A program made the translations under genes and the position numbers. Of a stretch of 64,000 bases of DNA, positions 34,810 through 42,882 are shown piece after piece. Below the pieces are notes generated by a model. That model was not told the origin of the DNA. It ran no database searches and saw only the letters and a program-made list of their open reading frames with translations. Source of the DNA: Thermoanaerobacterales bacterium (GTDB taxonomy: Bacteria; Bacillota; Desulfotomaculia; Desulfotomaculales; JASEER01); assembly GCA_030019475.1 (NCBI GenBank), contig JASEER010000004.1:24823-88822 (forward strand), given 5' to 3'. How positions within the stretch are numbered: the first letter of the stretch is position 1; the number at the start of each line of letters is the position of its first letter.

Positions 34810-35694
34810 CTACATTAGCCCCGCTTCCTTGAGGAGCCCGCGGAGGATTTCCTTTTCCTGCTCCGCGGCCTCCACCAAGGGCAGCCGCGGCGGGCCGACG
34901 TTGAAACCCAGCAGGTTCAATGCCGCCTTCACGGGAACAGGGTTGGTGGCGATGAACATCCCCTTCATCAATGGGAACAATTCACGATGCAGCTTGGCCG
35001 CCAGCACAACGTTGCCGGAACGGAAAGCGTTAACCATCTCCGCCAGGCGGGGCCCCACCAGGTGTGAGACGACACTCACAATACCACGGCCGCCGACCGC
35101 CAGTATCGGCAAGGTCATAGCGTCGTCTCCGCTGTAGACGGCGAAGGTCTCGGGCACGCGGCGGATGATCTCCGTCACCTGTTCCAGGCTGCCGCTCGCT
35201 TCTTTGACCGCCACGATGTTTGGGACCTCGGCCAGGCGCGCCACGGTGGCCGGCAGCAGGTTGACACCAGTGCGCCCCGGTATGTTATAGAGCATCACCG
35301 GCAGGGCGGTGCTTTCGGCGATGGCCCGGAAATGCCGGTAAAGCCCGTCCTGCGATGGCTTGTTATAATACGGGCACACAAGGAGCAGGGCGTCGGCGCC
35401 GGCACGTTCGGCGGCCCGGCTCAAGACGATACTCTCCTCGGTGTTGTAACTCCCGGTACCCGCTACCACGACTGCGCGCCCGCCGACCTCCTCCACGACA
35501 ACCCGAAAGAGTTCTACCTTCTCTTCCGGAGACAGGGTCGGCGATTCCCCGGTGGTACCGCTGACCACCAATCCGTCCGAGCCGTTGTCAACCAGGTGGC
35601 GCGCCAGTTTACGTGCCTGGGGAAGGTTCAATCCCCCCCTTTCGTCAAAGGGGGTCACCATGGCCGTTATCACGCGTCCGAAATCAAGGCTCAA
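34810..35694 (-). CDS. dapA: 4-hydroxy-tetrahydrodipicolinate synthase
   Basis: 294 residues. [68 protein letters not shown] (active-site Tyr, Arg) and [12 protein letters not shown] (Schiff-base Lys) are intact. It condenses pyruvate with aspartate semialdehyde, the branch point to diaminopimelate and dipicolinate. The TTG at 35694 lies 9 bases after GGAGGTG; a GTG four codons upstream overlaps that ribosome site. Confidence 0.96.
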   Translation of the reverse strand: MSLDFGRVITAMVTPFDERGGLNLPQARKLARHLVDNGSDGLVVSGTTGESPTLSPEEKVELFRVVVEEVGGRAVVVAGTGSYNTEESIVLSRAAERAGADALLLVCPYYNKPSQDGLYRHFRAIAESTALPVMLYNIPGRTGVNLLPATVARLAEVPNIVAVKEASGSLEQVTEIIRRVPETFAVYSGDDAMTLPILAVGGRGIVSVVSHLVGPRLAEMVNAFRSGNVVLAAKLHRELFPLMKGMFIATNPVPVKAALNLLGFNVGPPRLPLVEAAEQEKEILRGLLKEAGLM

Positions 35695-35730
35695 TGTGGC
35701 CGACACCTCCCATATTTAAAGCCCCCCTGC

Positions 35731-36948
35731 CTATCCGTCCCCGAGATGGAAGGCGCGGTAAAGGGCGCGTATGGCTCGCTCCATATCCTCGCCGGGCACG
35801 AGCACCCAGATGGTCGTGTAGGAATCCGACGACTGCAGGATCGGGATGTTTTCGGCGGCGAGCGTACTCACGATACGGCCCATCACGCCGGGCACCCCTG
35901 TCATCGCGGCGCCTACGGCGGCCACCTTGGCGCAGTCCGGCCGGACGGACGGGCGAAGCCCCAAACCATCCAGGATGCCTGCGGCCCTCTCCGCCATCGC
36001 CTCCCGGACCGTAAATGCCACCAGGTCCGGGTGAACGTTAATCAGGTCCACTGAGATTCCGGCCTCGCCCAGCGCGTTAAACAATGAGGCCGCCGCATTA
36101 CGCCCCGCGACGGGGACGGAAAACTGTGTGATATTCCGGATGTAGGTAATACCCGTCAGCAAGCGGTCGGTCGTAATGTCGATGGCTCCGGGGAACACTT
36201 CCGCGTGACTCGTGATTAGTGTACCCGGAGCGCCGGAGAAGGTCGACTTGACGCGGAGCGGGATATTCTTCTGCATCGCAATCTCGACCGCGCGCGGGTG
36301 GATGACCTTCGCTCCCTCTTGCGCCAGCTGGCAGATTTCATTATAAGTAACCTTTTCCAGAAGCCGTGCCTCGCCCACGATCCGGGGATCCGCCGTCATA
36401 ACCCCGTCGACGTCGGTGTAAATGTCAATCGCCGCGGCATCGAGGGCGACAGCAAGGGCCGCGGCGGTAGTGTCACTACCCCCCCGTCCGAGAGTCGTCA
36501 CTTCCCCGTCTTCACTAATCCCCTGGAAACCCGCTACCACGGCGATCCGCCCTTCGGCGGCCGCGTTGAGAATGGACCGCGGCTCGACGCGGAGAATGCG
36601 TGCCTCGGTGAAGTTTCCGCTCGTGATGATGCCCGCCTGCGCGCCCGTGAGGCTGAAGGCCTCAAGACCGCGCCGGCGCAGGGTCGCGGCCGTGAGCACG
36701 GCGGAAATAATCTCCCCGCAGGACAGGAGCAGGTCCTGCTCGCGTCCGGGCAGTTGGTCATCAATATCCCGCACCAGGTTGAGCAGGCTGTCGGTCGCAT
36801 AAGGATCTCCCAGCCGGCCGATGGCCGAGACAACAACCACGGGGTGGAAGCCCTGCTTAACGGTCTCCAGGACGCGCTCAGCCATCTTAGACCGCAATTC
36901 GGGGGTTGCTACCGAGGTGCCCCCGAACTTCAGCACCAGAAACCGCAT
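35731..36948 (-). CDS. dapG: Aspartate kinase (DapG type)
   Basis: 405 residues. N-terminal kinase domain with VLKFGGTSV, TLGRGGSDTTAAALAVALDA, IYTDVDGVMTADPRI; C-terminal tandem ACT domains (ISVDLINVHPDLVAFTVRE; VAAVGAAMTGVPGVMGRIVSTLAAENIPILQSSDS). It phosphorylates aspartate. In Bacillus the enzyme of this operon is feedback-inhibited by diaminopimelate. ATG start. It sits between asd and dapA, as in the Bacillus spoVF-asd-dapG-dapA operon. Confidence 0.95.
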   Translation of the reverse strand: MRFLVLKFGGTSVATPELRSKMAERVLETVKQGFHPVVVVSAIGRLGDPYATDSLLNLVRDIDDQLPGREQDLLLSCGEIISAVLTAATLRRRGLEAFSLTGAQAGIITSGNFTEARILRVEPRSILNAAAEGRIAVVAGFQGISEDGEVTTLGRGGSDTTAAALAVALDAAAIDIYTDVDGVMTADPRIVGEARLLEKVTYNEICQLAQEGAKVIHPRAVEIAMQKNIPLRVKSTFSGAPGTLITSHAEVFPGAIDITTDRLLTGITYIRNITQFSVPVAGRNAAASLFNALGEAGISVDLINVHPDLVAFTVREAMAERAAGILDGLGLRPSVRPDCAKVAAVGAAMTGVPGVMGRIVSTLAAENIPILQSSDSYTTIWVLVPGEDMERAIRALYRAFHLGDG

Positions 36949-36980
36949 AGACCCGGAAACCTCCCCCAGTCTCTTTTCCC

Positions 36981-37991
36981 TTATACCATCCCGTATGCTA
37001 TAAGGGTTTCAGCAATCTGGACGGCGTTGGTGGCCGCGCCCTTGCGGAGCTGGTCGGCAACAACGAAGAAGTTCAGGCCTTGCTCGGTAGAGTTGTCCCG
37101 GCGGATACGGCCCACAAAGACCTCATCACGGTCGCAGGTCTCGACGGGCATGGGATAGCGTTTGGCGGCCGGGTCATCGGCGACAATCACGCCGGGGAAC
37201 CTCGCCAGCAGATCCCTGGCTTCCGCCGGGGAGAGAGCACGCTTCGTTTCGACGTTTACCGCTTCGGAGTGGCACCGGAAGATAGGTACCCGCACGGTGG
37301 TCGCGGTGATCCGGAGTTCGGGATCGTGCAGGATTTTACGGGTCTCGTGCACCATCTTCCACTCTTCCTTGGTATAGTCCAAATCCATAAAGACGTCGAT
37401 ATGCGGTATCAGGTTAAAGGCGATCTGGTAGGGAAAAACCTTCGGGGTGTATTCCTGCCCGTCGAGGATCGCCCGCGTTTGGGCGCGCAACTCTTCGATA
37501 GCGGCGGCACCCGCCCCGGAAACGGCCTGATAGGTACTGACGACGATACGTTCGATACCGGCCGCGTCGTAGATCGGCTTCAAGGGAACGACCATGATGA
37601 TGGTCGAGCAGTTCGGGTTGGCGATAATCCCGTCGTGCCAGCGAACATCTTCGGGGTTTACCTCCGGCACCACCAGGGGGACTTGCGGGTCAAGGCGAAA
37701 AGCACTGGAGTTGTCAATCACCACGGCCCCGTTTCGGCGGGCCGTATCGGCGAATTCCTTGCTCGCCGCGCCTCCGGCAAAAAGCGCAATCTCCATACCT
37801 TTGAAGGACTCAGGCCTGGTCTCCTCGACGATCAGGTTTTCACCCTGGAAAGCCACCTTCTTCCCCGCCGAGCGGCTGGTGGCCAGCAACCGTAACTGAC
37901 CGACCGGAAAATTCCGCTCAGCAAGGACTTTCAAGAGTTCCCCGCCCACGGCGCCGGTGGCGCCGACAACACATACGCTACGACCGCGCAA
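36981..37991 (-). CDS. asd: Aspartate-semialdehyde dehydrogenase
   Basis: 336 residues. VCVVGATGAVGGELLKVLAERNFP (NADP site), FAGGAASKEFADTA, VIDNSSAFR, NPNCSTIIMVVPLKP (catalytic Cys), YQAVSGAGAAAIEEL, and VPIFRCHSEAVNVET (His). It reduces aspartyl phosphate to the semialdehyde. TTG start with GAGG about 10 bases upstream, 20 bases after dpaB. Confidence 0.96.
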   Translation of the reverse strand: MRGRSVCVVGATGAVGGELLKVLAERNFPVGQLRLLATSRSAGKKVAFQGENLIVEETRPESFKGMEIALFAGGAASKEFADTARRNGAVVIDNSSAFRLDPQVPLVVPEVNPEDVRWHDGIIANPNCSTIIMVVPLKPIYDAAGIERIVVSTYQAVSGAGAAAIEELRAQTRAILDGQEYTPKVFPYQIAFNLIPHIDVFMDLDYTKEEWKMVHETRKILHDPELRITATTVRVPIFRCHSEAVNVETKRALSPAEARDLLARFPGVIVADDPAAKRYPMPVETCDRDEVFVGRIRRDNSTEQGLNFFVVADQLRKGAATNAVQIAETLIAYGMV

Positions 37992-38011
37992 GCACTACCG
38001 CCCTCCTCGGA

Positions 38012-38599
38012 TCAATGATATGAAATCAGAACCGGCTGGATCTGGCGCCCGGCAAGGGCCTCCTCGATGGCCGGGATGAGGAGGTCAATCCGTGCCATAA
38101 GGGAATTCGGTTTTTCCCGCGGATTATCCTGCCCGAAGGGCACCAGATACAAGTTCTTTGTGTTCAATAACACGCCAAGGTTGCGCGCGTTCAGACCGAG
38201 ACCGTCATTTGTTGAAATGGCCAGAACCACAGGCCGCTGGTTTCGAAGCTGCGCCTTGATGGCCATCAGGACCGGTCCGTCGGTGATGGCGTTGGCCAGC
38301 TTGGCCATGGTGTTCCCGGTGCAGGGCGCGACGACCAGGACATCAAGCAACTTCTGCGGACCAACCGGTTCGGCATCCGTGATCGTGGCAATGGGGTCGC
38401 GGCCGGCGATTTGTTTCAGACGCTGAAGCCATGATGCCGCCGTTCCAAACCGTGTGTCGAGTACGGCGACCTCCCGGCTGACGATCGGAATTAACTCCGC
38501 CCCCTGGTTGACAAGCTTCTCGATCTCCCCCATAACGGTATGCAGCGTGCAGAATGAGCCCGTCAGCGCCAGACCTATCTTAACGCCCTTCAACGACAT
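38012..38599 (-). CDS. dpaB: Dipicolinate synthase subunit B
   Basis: 195 residues with a flavoprotein-like fold: KGVKIGLALTGSFCTLHTVMGEIEKLVNQGAELIPIVS, VLVVAPCTGNTMAKLANAITDGPVLMAIKAQLRNQRPVVLAISTNDGLG, and NLYLVPFGQDNPREKPNSLMA match SpoVFB/DpaB. With DpaA it makes dipicolinic acid, the major spore-core solute. ATG 38599 lies inside the end of dpaA (20-base overlap), implying coupled synthesis. Confidence 0.94.
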   Translation of the reverse strand: MSLKGVKIGLALTGSFCTLHTVMGEIEKLVNQGAELIPIVSREVAVLDTRFGTAASWLQRLKQIAGRDPIATITDAEPVGPQKLLDVLVVAPCTGNTMAKLANAITDGPVLMAIKAQLRNQRPVVLAISTNDGLGLNARNLGVLLNTKNLYLVPFGQDNPREKPNSLMARIDLLIPAIEEALAGRQIQPVLISYH

Positions 38600-39503
38600 G
38601 CTGGGCACCCCCCCGTTTCGCGATGCCAGGGGCGTCATTGAGGAGCAGGCGCGCGATAATACGGGCCATAATCTGCCCGGCCGTCTTAGGGGCCACCTTT
38701 CCCGGGAGGGACGGGGCCAGCGTGGCCTGGATGCCCAACCTGGCCGCGGCGCCGAAGTCGGTGCCGCCGGGGGCCGAGGCCAGGTCGCAGATATGGACCG
38801 CCGGCTTTAGAATTGACAGGGTGTCCTCATCCAGCACCAGGGCGGGGACGGTATTGAAAATAATGTCGGCGCTGCTTATGGCCGGCCGCATGGTTTCAAA
38901 GGAACAGGCCGCGTAACCCATCTCTTCCGCCCTTGCACGGGCTGCCGGGTTACGGGCGACCACCGTGACCTTCGCCCCAATGCCCGCCAGCATGCGCGCC
39001 AGGGTCATGCCCGTACGGCCGAATCCGAGCACCCAGGAGGCGCTGCCGTGAATGGTGATCGGCGTCGCATCCATTGCCATCTGGATGGCGCCCTCGGCTG
39101 AGGGAATGGAATTCCAAATGGCAAATTCATCCAGATTGACCAATTCAATGACACGTAGGTTCAACTGCTCGGCGGCACGGCGCAGAAACGGACGCGCAAA
39201 CACGCTGAAGACGGGTACGTGTGACGGAATCAGGGCCAAAAGGCTCTTGGAAACCAGCGGCGCATCCCCGTTCAGGACCGGGAGGCGGCCTTCGTCATCG
39301 AAACCCGGTAAGGGGATAACGAGGGCGTCGGACTCGTTGAAGGCCACCCTGAGGTCGTCACAGGGCTTCACAGCAGGCGCCTCGGGCGGCAAGGGCAGGC
39401 CGTAAACGAGAACATCCGCCCCGCGGGCGGCCAGTTCAGCCGCGGCATAGATCCCGCGGTTATCTCCGCCCAGAATGCTGATTCTTAACCCTGCCAGCTC
39501 CAT
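38580..39503 (-). CDS. dpaA: Dipicolinate synthase subunit A
   Basis: 307 residues. ISILGGDNRGIYAAAELAARGADVLVYG at the N-terminus and a second Rossmann part SWVLGFGRTGMTLARMLAGIGAKVTVVARNPAARARAEEMG match SpoVFA/DpaA; FARPFLRRAAEQLNLRVIELVNLDEFAIWNSIPSAEGAIQMAM is typical. It oxidises dihydrodipicolinate with DpaB. ATG start, GGGGAGG upstream. Its presence shows the host forms endospores. Confidence 0.95.
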   Translation of the reverse strand: MELAGLRISILGGDNRGIYAAAELAARGADVLVYGLPLPPEAPAVKPCDDLRVAFNESDALVIPLPGFDDEGRLPVLNGDAPLVSKSLLALIPSHVPVFSVFARPFLRRAAEQLNLRVIELVNLDEFAIWNSIPSAEGAIQMAMDATPITIHGSASWVLGFGRTGMTLARMLAGIGAKVTVVARNPAARARAEEMGYAACSFETMRPAISSADIIFNTVPALVLDEDTLSILKPAVHICDLASAPGGTDFGAAARLGIQATLAPSLPGKVAPKTAGQIMARIIARLLLNDAPGIAKRGGAQHVVEGR

Positions 39504-39583
39504 CCTTCCACCTCCCCTGGCTTATAGGCCAGTATATGACCGGGCCTTCCGGGGAGGTGCCTGTCAGGCTTGGAGCCGGAACT

Positions 39584-40384
39584 CTATTCGAATATCAGCT
39601 TGTCCAGACCGTATACGATACGGTCAAGACCCATCACCCGGCGGATGGCCAGAATCACGCCGGGCATAAAGGATTCCCGCGTTATCGAATCATGCCGGAT
39701 GGTCAGCGTCTGACCCTGGCCGCCGAAGAGTACCTCTTGGTGGGCCACAAGGCCGGGCAGGCGGACACTGTGGATACGCAGCCCCCCGCGATATTCGGCC
39801 CCGCGCGCCCCGGCGAGCTTCAGTTCCTCCCGGCCGGTGTTGGCGCGGAAGTCTTCGCGCACGGCGGCGATCATCTCGGCCGTCTGCACGGCTGTCCCCG
39901 AGGGCGCGTCAATCTTCTGGTCGTGGTGGAGTTCAATGATTTCAACGGTCGGGAAGAACTTTGCCGCCATGGCGGCAAACCGCATCATCAGGACGGCCCC
40001 GATAGCAAAATTCGGGGCCACCAGGCCCCCGATACGCCTCTCTTCGGCCAGTCTCATAATGCGTTCCAGGTCCGCCGCCGGCATGCCCGTGGTACCGATT
40101 ACCGGCCGTACGCCCGCCTCCAGGGCGCAGATAACGTTTTTCGCAACCGCGGTGGGGGCGGTGAAATCCACCATTACGTCGGGCTTAAATTCCTCCAGGA
40201 GAGCGCTCAGGTCATCCGCCACCAGGACTCCATTCGGTTCCAACCCGGCGAGCACACCGCAGTCTTCACCAATGTGGGAGACATCCACGGCTCCGACAAG
40301 CTCAAGATCCTTTTCCCGCGTAACGGCACGGACGACCTCGCGGCCCATGCGGCCGGAGGCGCCGGATACGACTACTCGAACCAA
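39584..40384 (-). CDS. dapB: 4-hydroxy-tetrahydrodipicolinate reductase
   Basis: 266 residues. VVVSGASGRMGREVVRAV (NAD(P) site), VIGTTGMPAADLE, APNFAIGAVLMMRFAAMAAKF, ELHHDQKIDAPSGTAVQTAEMI (catalytic His pair and Lys), and RLPGLVAHQEVLFGGQGQTLTIRHDS. It reduces the DapA product toward diaminopimelate. The TTG at 40384 lies 8 bases after GGAGGTGA. It is the first gene of the operon, so vegetative lysine synthesis and spore dipicolinate share a transcript. Confidence 0.96.
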   Translation of the reverse strand: MVRVVVSGASGRMGREVVRAVTREKDLELVGAVDVSHIGEDCGVLAGLEPNGVLVADDLSALLEEFKPDVMVDFTAPTAVAKNVICALEAGVRPVIGTTGMPAADLERIMRLAEERRIGGLVAPNFAIGAVLMMRFAAMAAKFFPTVEIIELHHDQKIDAPSGTAVQTAEMIAAVREDFRANTGREELKLAGARGAEYRGGLRIHSVRLPGLVAHQEVLFGGQGQTLTIRHDSITRESFMPGVILAIRRVMGLDRIVYGLDKLIFE

Positions 40385-40421
40385 AACCTCTCTCACCTCC
40401 TCGGCCCCGGGGTTAACGTTA

Positions 40422-40450
40422 TTGTTACGCTATCAGTGACAGGCTGTCAA
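40422..40450 (-). promoter_or_regulatory. Promoter of the dapB-dpaAB-asd-dapG-dapA operon
   Basis: On the minus strand TTGACA (40450-40445), 17-base spacer, TAACAA(T) (40427-40422). The leader before the dapB TTG is only about 30 bases, so there is no room for a lysine riboswitch. Confidence 0.75.
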
Positions 40451-40468
40451 GCCATTTGCCTCCAGCGG

Positions 40469-40633
40469 TCAGCGGTTGTCCCTAATCACCACCCGCGATC
40501 CCGGGTCGCCGTACGGGATGCGGAAAGAGGCCGAAGGGCACCCACTCGACTCCCCGACGGTATAATAGCGCGCCGGTGTCGGGCGGTTGACCCGCACCCG
40601 GAAAACATGCTTCTCACTGTTGTCCGTGTTCAA
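40469..40633 (-). CDS. 54-residue hypothetical protein
   Basis: A short frame starting MNTDNSEKHVFRVRVNRPTP and ending SRVVIRDNR. The TTG at 40633 has GGAGGGGGT 6 bases upstream, and the frame overlaps the end of the serine-protease gene by 20 bases, a layout typical of translational coupling. It contains RYYTVGESSGCPSASFRIPYGDPG. I do not recognise it. A larger reading of the same frame upstream (to 40849) is antisense-quality and rejected. Confidence 0.5.
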   Translation of the reverse strand: MNTDNSEKHVFRVRVNRPTPARYYTVGESSGCPSASFRIPYGDPGSRVVIRDNR

Positions 40634-41630
40634 CGTTCCACCCCCTCCAACCGGGGCACCACCCTTGGTGCAGAATGTCGACGTTGACCTGGACCCCCTC
40701 GGGGTGATTCCGGCGCTCAACGGCGCCGCTGAAGGTAAATACGTCCTGCCCGATATCCGATTCAATAAATCCCCCGGGCACCTCGAACTCGCAGCGGTTT
40801 CCCCGGAGCAGTTCAGCAGGATTGAACGGGCGGTCAATGGCCAGTTCATCGCGATAGTCCTGAAACAATTCCCACATAATGGTCTCCAGCCGGCCGTCGG
40901 GCCGGGCGACCGGAAGACCGATATCGTCCGCCGCTTCGCGCCGGGAGATCATGTGGTTATGGGCGTACAGTTGTTCAGTAAGGCTGTCGACGATGTGTTG
41001 AACATGCTCCGGGGGCGGGGCGTTAACGCGTAAGGAGATGAGCCGCTTCGCAAGGGAACGCACGAGGAGATAATTGCGGTGCACGTTACCCAGCGCCAGG
41101 GGGTGAATCAGCGCGGCCAGCCGCAGGAAGACCTGCGCCATATGCTGTTCGCTGGAAAGGCCGGCCTCTTCGCGGGCCAGCGCCAGATAGGAGTATACGT
41201 CCTCGACGTTGACCGGGATTCTCGCCGCCGGGTTATGTGGATCCTCCGGGTTGAAGGCGTTTACTACGCTCGGGTCGATCGGCCCCAGTTCCCCCAAGGT
41301 TCCCATCACAATTTCATCGGCGCCCAGGCAAATGAGGGTGCCGGCGCTGTAAGCGCGATAAGGAACCAGAACCCCGAAGAACGGAGCGAACTCCCGTATC
41401 AGGTGCACAAGGCGCCAGGGGGTTAGGACGTCGCCGCCCCGTGTATACAGGAAAAGGTCGATCCGAGGGGCGGCCGGGCGGGCACGCAGGTGACGGTAGA
41501 TAACGGGCAGGGCGTCGGGGGCGATACGGGTGGAAATGTTCTCCCGGTCACCGGTGAAATAGCTGACCACCCTGGAATTCCGCAATCGGGCGATCTCTTG
41601 GATTAGTTCCCGGCGCTTGGGGTAAGACAA
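40614..41630 (-). CDS. SppA/ClpP-class serine protease (SDH/serine dehydrogenase proteinase type)
   Basis: 338 residues. LFLYTRGGDVLTPWRLVHLIREF, then VPYRAYSAGTLICLGADEIVMGTLGELGPIDPSV: the SAG serine and the LGPIDP element are those of the SDH_sah (serine dehydrogenase proteinase) branch of the ClpP/crotonase fold. No membrane segment, so probably cytoplasmic. The substrate is unknown. Starts at TTG, 7 bases after GGGAGG. It lies 60 bases after the ylmC-like sporulation gene and ahead of the dap/dpa operon; related genes occupy this place in several Clostridia and a sporulation-linked role is possible (inference). Confidence 0.85.
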   Translation of the reverse strand: MSYPKRRELIQEIARLRNSRVVSYFTGDRENISTRIAPDALPVIYRHLRARPAAPRIDLFLYTRGGDVLTPWRLVHLIREFAPFFGVLVPYRAYSAGTLICLGADEIVMGTLGELGPIDPSVVNAFNPEDPHNPAARIPVNVEDVYSYLALAREEAGLSSEQHMAQVFLRLAALIHPLALGNVHRNYLLVRSLAKRLISLRVNAPPPEHVQHIVDSLTEQLYAHNHMISRREAADDIGLPVARPDGRLETIMWELFQDYRDELAIDRPFNPAELLRGNRCEFEVPGGFIESDIGQDVFTFSGAVERRNHPEGVQVNVDILHQGWCPGWRGWNVEHGQQ

Positions 41631-41689
41631 GAAAATGCCTCCCGGCTTTTGGCCTTAGTATGGCCGCCTGGAGGTTAAGGTATCACCGC

Positions 41690-41959
41690 CTAAAGGGCAA
41701 AACGCGAGATGCGGGCCGTAGTCTGGTCAAGGTCGACCACAATGACCTCGCTGCCGATCTTTCGTACGCAGTCCCAGGGCAGCACCAGTTGTTGCCGGTC
41801 AAGCCACATGTTCAGGAGATTGGCCCGGCGGGGCAGAATGATAGAATGGATCTGGCCCGTCTCGGGGTCGAGTATCAGGTCCGACTCTCCGACCACGCCG
41901 AGGCGTGCCCCGTCAAAGATATTGACGATCTCTTTCCCCACAAGGTCTCTGATCCGCAA
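41690..41959 (-). CDS. ylmC: YlmC/YmxH-family PRC-barrel protein
   Basis: 89 residues, one PRC-barrel: MRIRDLVGKEIVNIFDGARLGVVGESDLILDPETGQIHSIILPRR and LVLPWDCVRKIGSEVIVVDLD. The Firmicute YlmC/YmxH family is linked to sporulation by genome context, without a defined activity. TTG start after GGGAG. It follows a small membrane protein gene and precedes the SDH-type protease. Confidence 0.88.
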   Translation of the reverse strand: MRIRDLVGKEIVNIFDGARLGVVGESDLILDPETGQIHSIILPRRANLLNMWLDRQQLVLPWDCVRKIGSEVIVVDLDQTTARISRFAL

Positions 41960-41995
41960 GGGTTATTCGCTCCCTTCCGCCGTGTCTTGGGCGCT

Positions 41996-42337
41996 CTAAA
42001 CCAGGAAACGACGGCGTAGAACCTGCACAAGCCTCAGAAACAGGGGCTGGACTATGGCAACGGCTATCGCCAGCGTGGCCAGGGGCTCCAGTTCCAGTTT
42101 CCCCAGGTGGATACGTGACGGCACCTCAATCTCGAGAAAGGTCAGTAGAAGGACAAGGGAAAGGTAAATTCCGCCCGCGACCCCGATCAGGTTGCCGAGG
42201 GCCCTGGAGAAGGGCGATTCACGCGCCCCGGTATCGAGATCCTTGCCGGCGCGGTAGGAGCTGATACGTACGCGCTCGCGCAAGGACCAAAACAGCAGCA
42301 CGACCACTATGATAGTGAAAAGGAGCACGGTTCCCAC
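41996..42337 (-). CDS. Small membrane protein of unknown function
   Basis: 113 residues with three hydrophobic segments: about 3-20 (LLFTIIVVVLLFW), 48-67 (LGNLIGVAGGIYLSLVLLLTFL) and 82-100 (LATLAIAVAIVQPLFLRL). A short basic loop RERVRISSYRAGKDLDTGARE follows the first. Not recognised. The GTG at 42337 is preferred, 5 bases after GGGGGTGG; the GTG three codons upstream lies in that ribosome site. Between dut and ylmC on the same strand. Confidence 0.7.
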   Translation of the reverse strand: MGTVLLFTIIVVVLLFWSLRERVRISSYRAGKDLDTGARESPFSRALGNLIGVAGGIYLSLVLLLTFLEIEVPSRIHLGKLELEPLATLAIAVAIVQPLFLRLVQVLRRRFLV

Positions 42338-42405
42338 TATTCCCACCCCCGTACATGTTTATGGGACAGGGGTCAGGAATATGCCCCGATGGTGGACAGG
42401 GATCT

Positions 42406-42870
42406 TTACATACCCGTGGAACCGAAACCGCCGTCCCCGCGTACGCTTGGGCTGAGCTTCTCCACCCATTCAAGGGCCGCAGTGGCGACGGGGAGAAAGA
42501 GGACCTGGGCGATCCGGTCGCCCGGCGTGATGGTGACGGGGTCGGGGCCGAGGTTGATCAGCGGGCAGAGGATCTCCCCCCGGTAGTCGGCGTCGACGAC
42601 CCCCACGGCGTTGGCCAGGGTGACACCGCGCCGCGCCGCCAAGCCGCTGCGGGGAAAGACAAGGGCCACAAAGGCGCGGGACGGCAACTCTATCGCCAGG
42701 CCGGTGGGTACGAGTTCCCTTTCCCCGGGCCCGAGCGTGAGGGGGCTTTCCAGGCAGGCGGCCAAGTCCATTCCGGCCGCCCCGGCCGTGGCATAAGCGG
42801 GCTCGGGAACCGTCACGCCGAGCAGGGGCGAAAGCCGTTTGACCCGTACCCTGATGGATGCATCAGACAG
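42406..42870 (-). CDS. dut: dUTP diphosphatase (apparent CTG start)
   Basis: 154 residues with dUTPase motifs 1-5: ATAGAAGMDLAA, PRSGLAARRGV, GVVDADYRGEI, GDRIAQVLFLPV and RGDGGFGSTG. It converts dUTP to dUMP, keeping uracil out of DNA. The first in-frame GTG (42816) would cut off the conserved strand RVRVKRLSPLLGV. The only start giving that strand is a CTG at 42870-42868, 7 bases after GGGGGA. It begins 12 bases after mlpA ends. Confidence 0.92.
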   Translation of the reverse strand: MSDASIRVRVKRLSPLLGVTVPEPAYATAGAAGMDLAACLESPLTLGPGERELVPTGLAIELPSRAFVALVFPRSGLAARRGVTLANAVGVVDADYRGEILCPLINLGPDPVTITPGDRIAQVLFLPVATAALEWVEKLSPSVRGDGGFGSTGM

Positions 42871-42882
42871 ATTGAATTCCCC

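Noticed and set aside
40385..40450. Lysine riboswitch or T-box before dapB
   Set aside because: The promoter is only about 30-60 bases from the start, too short for either element.
40634..40849. Upstream part of the frame containing the 54-codon ORF
   Set aside because: It runs through the conserved protease gene in another frame with no ribosome site; only the part from 40633 is supported.
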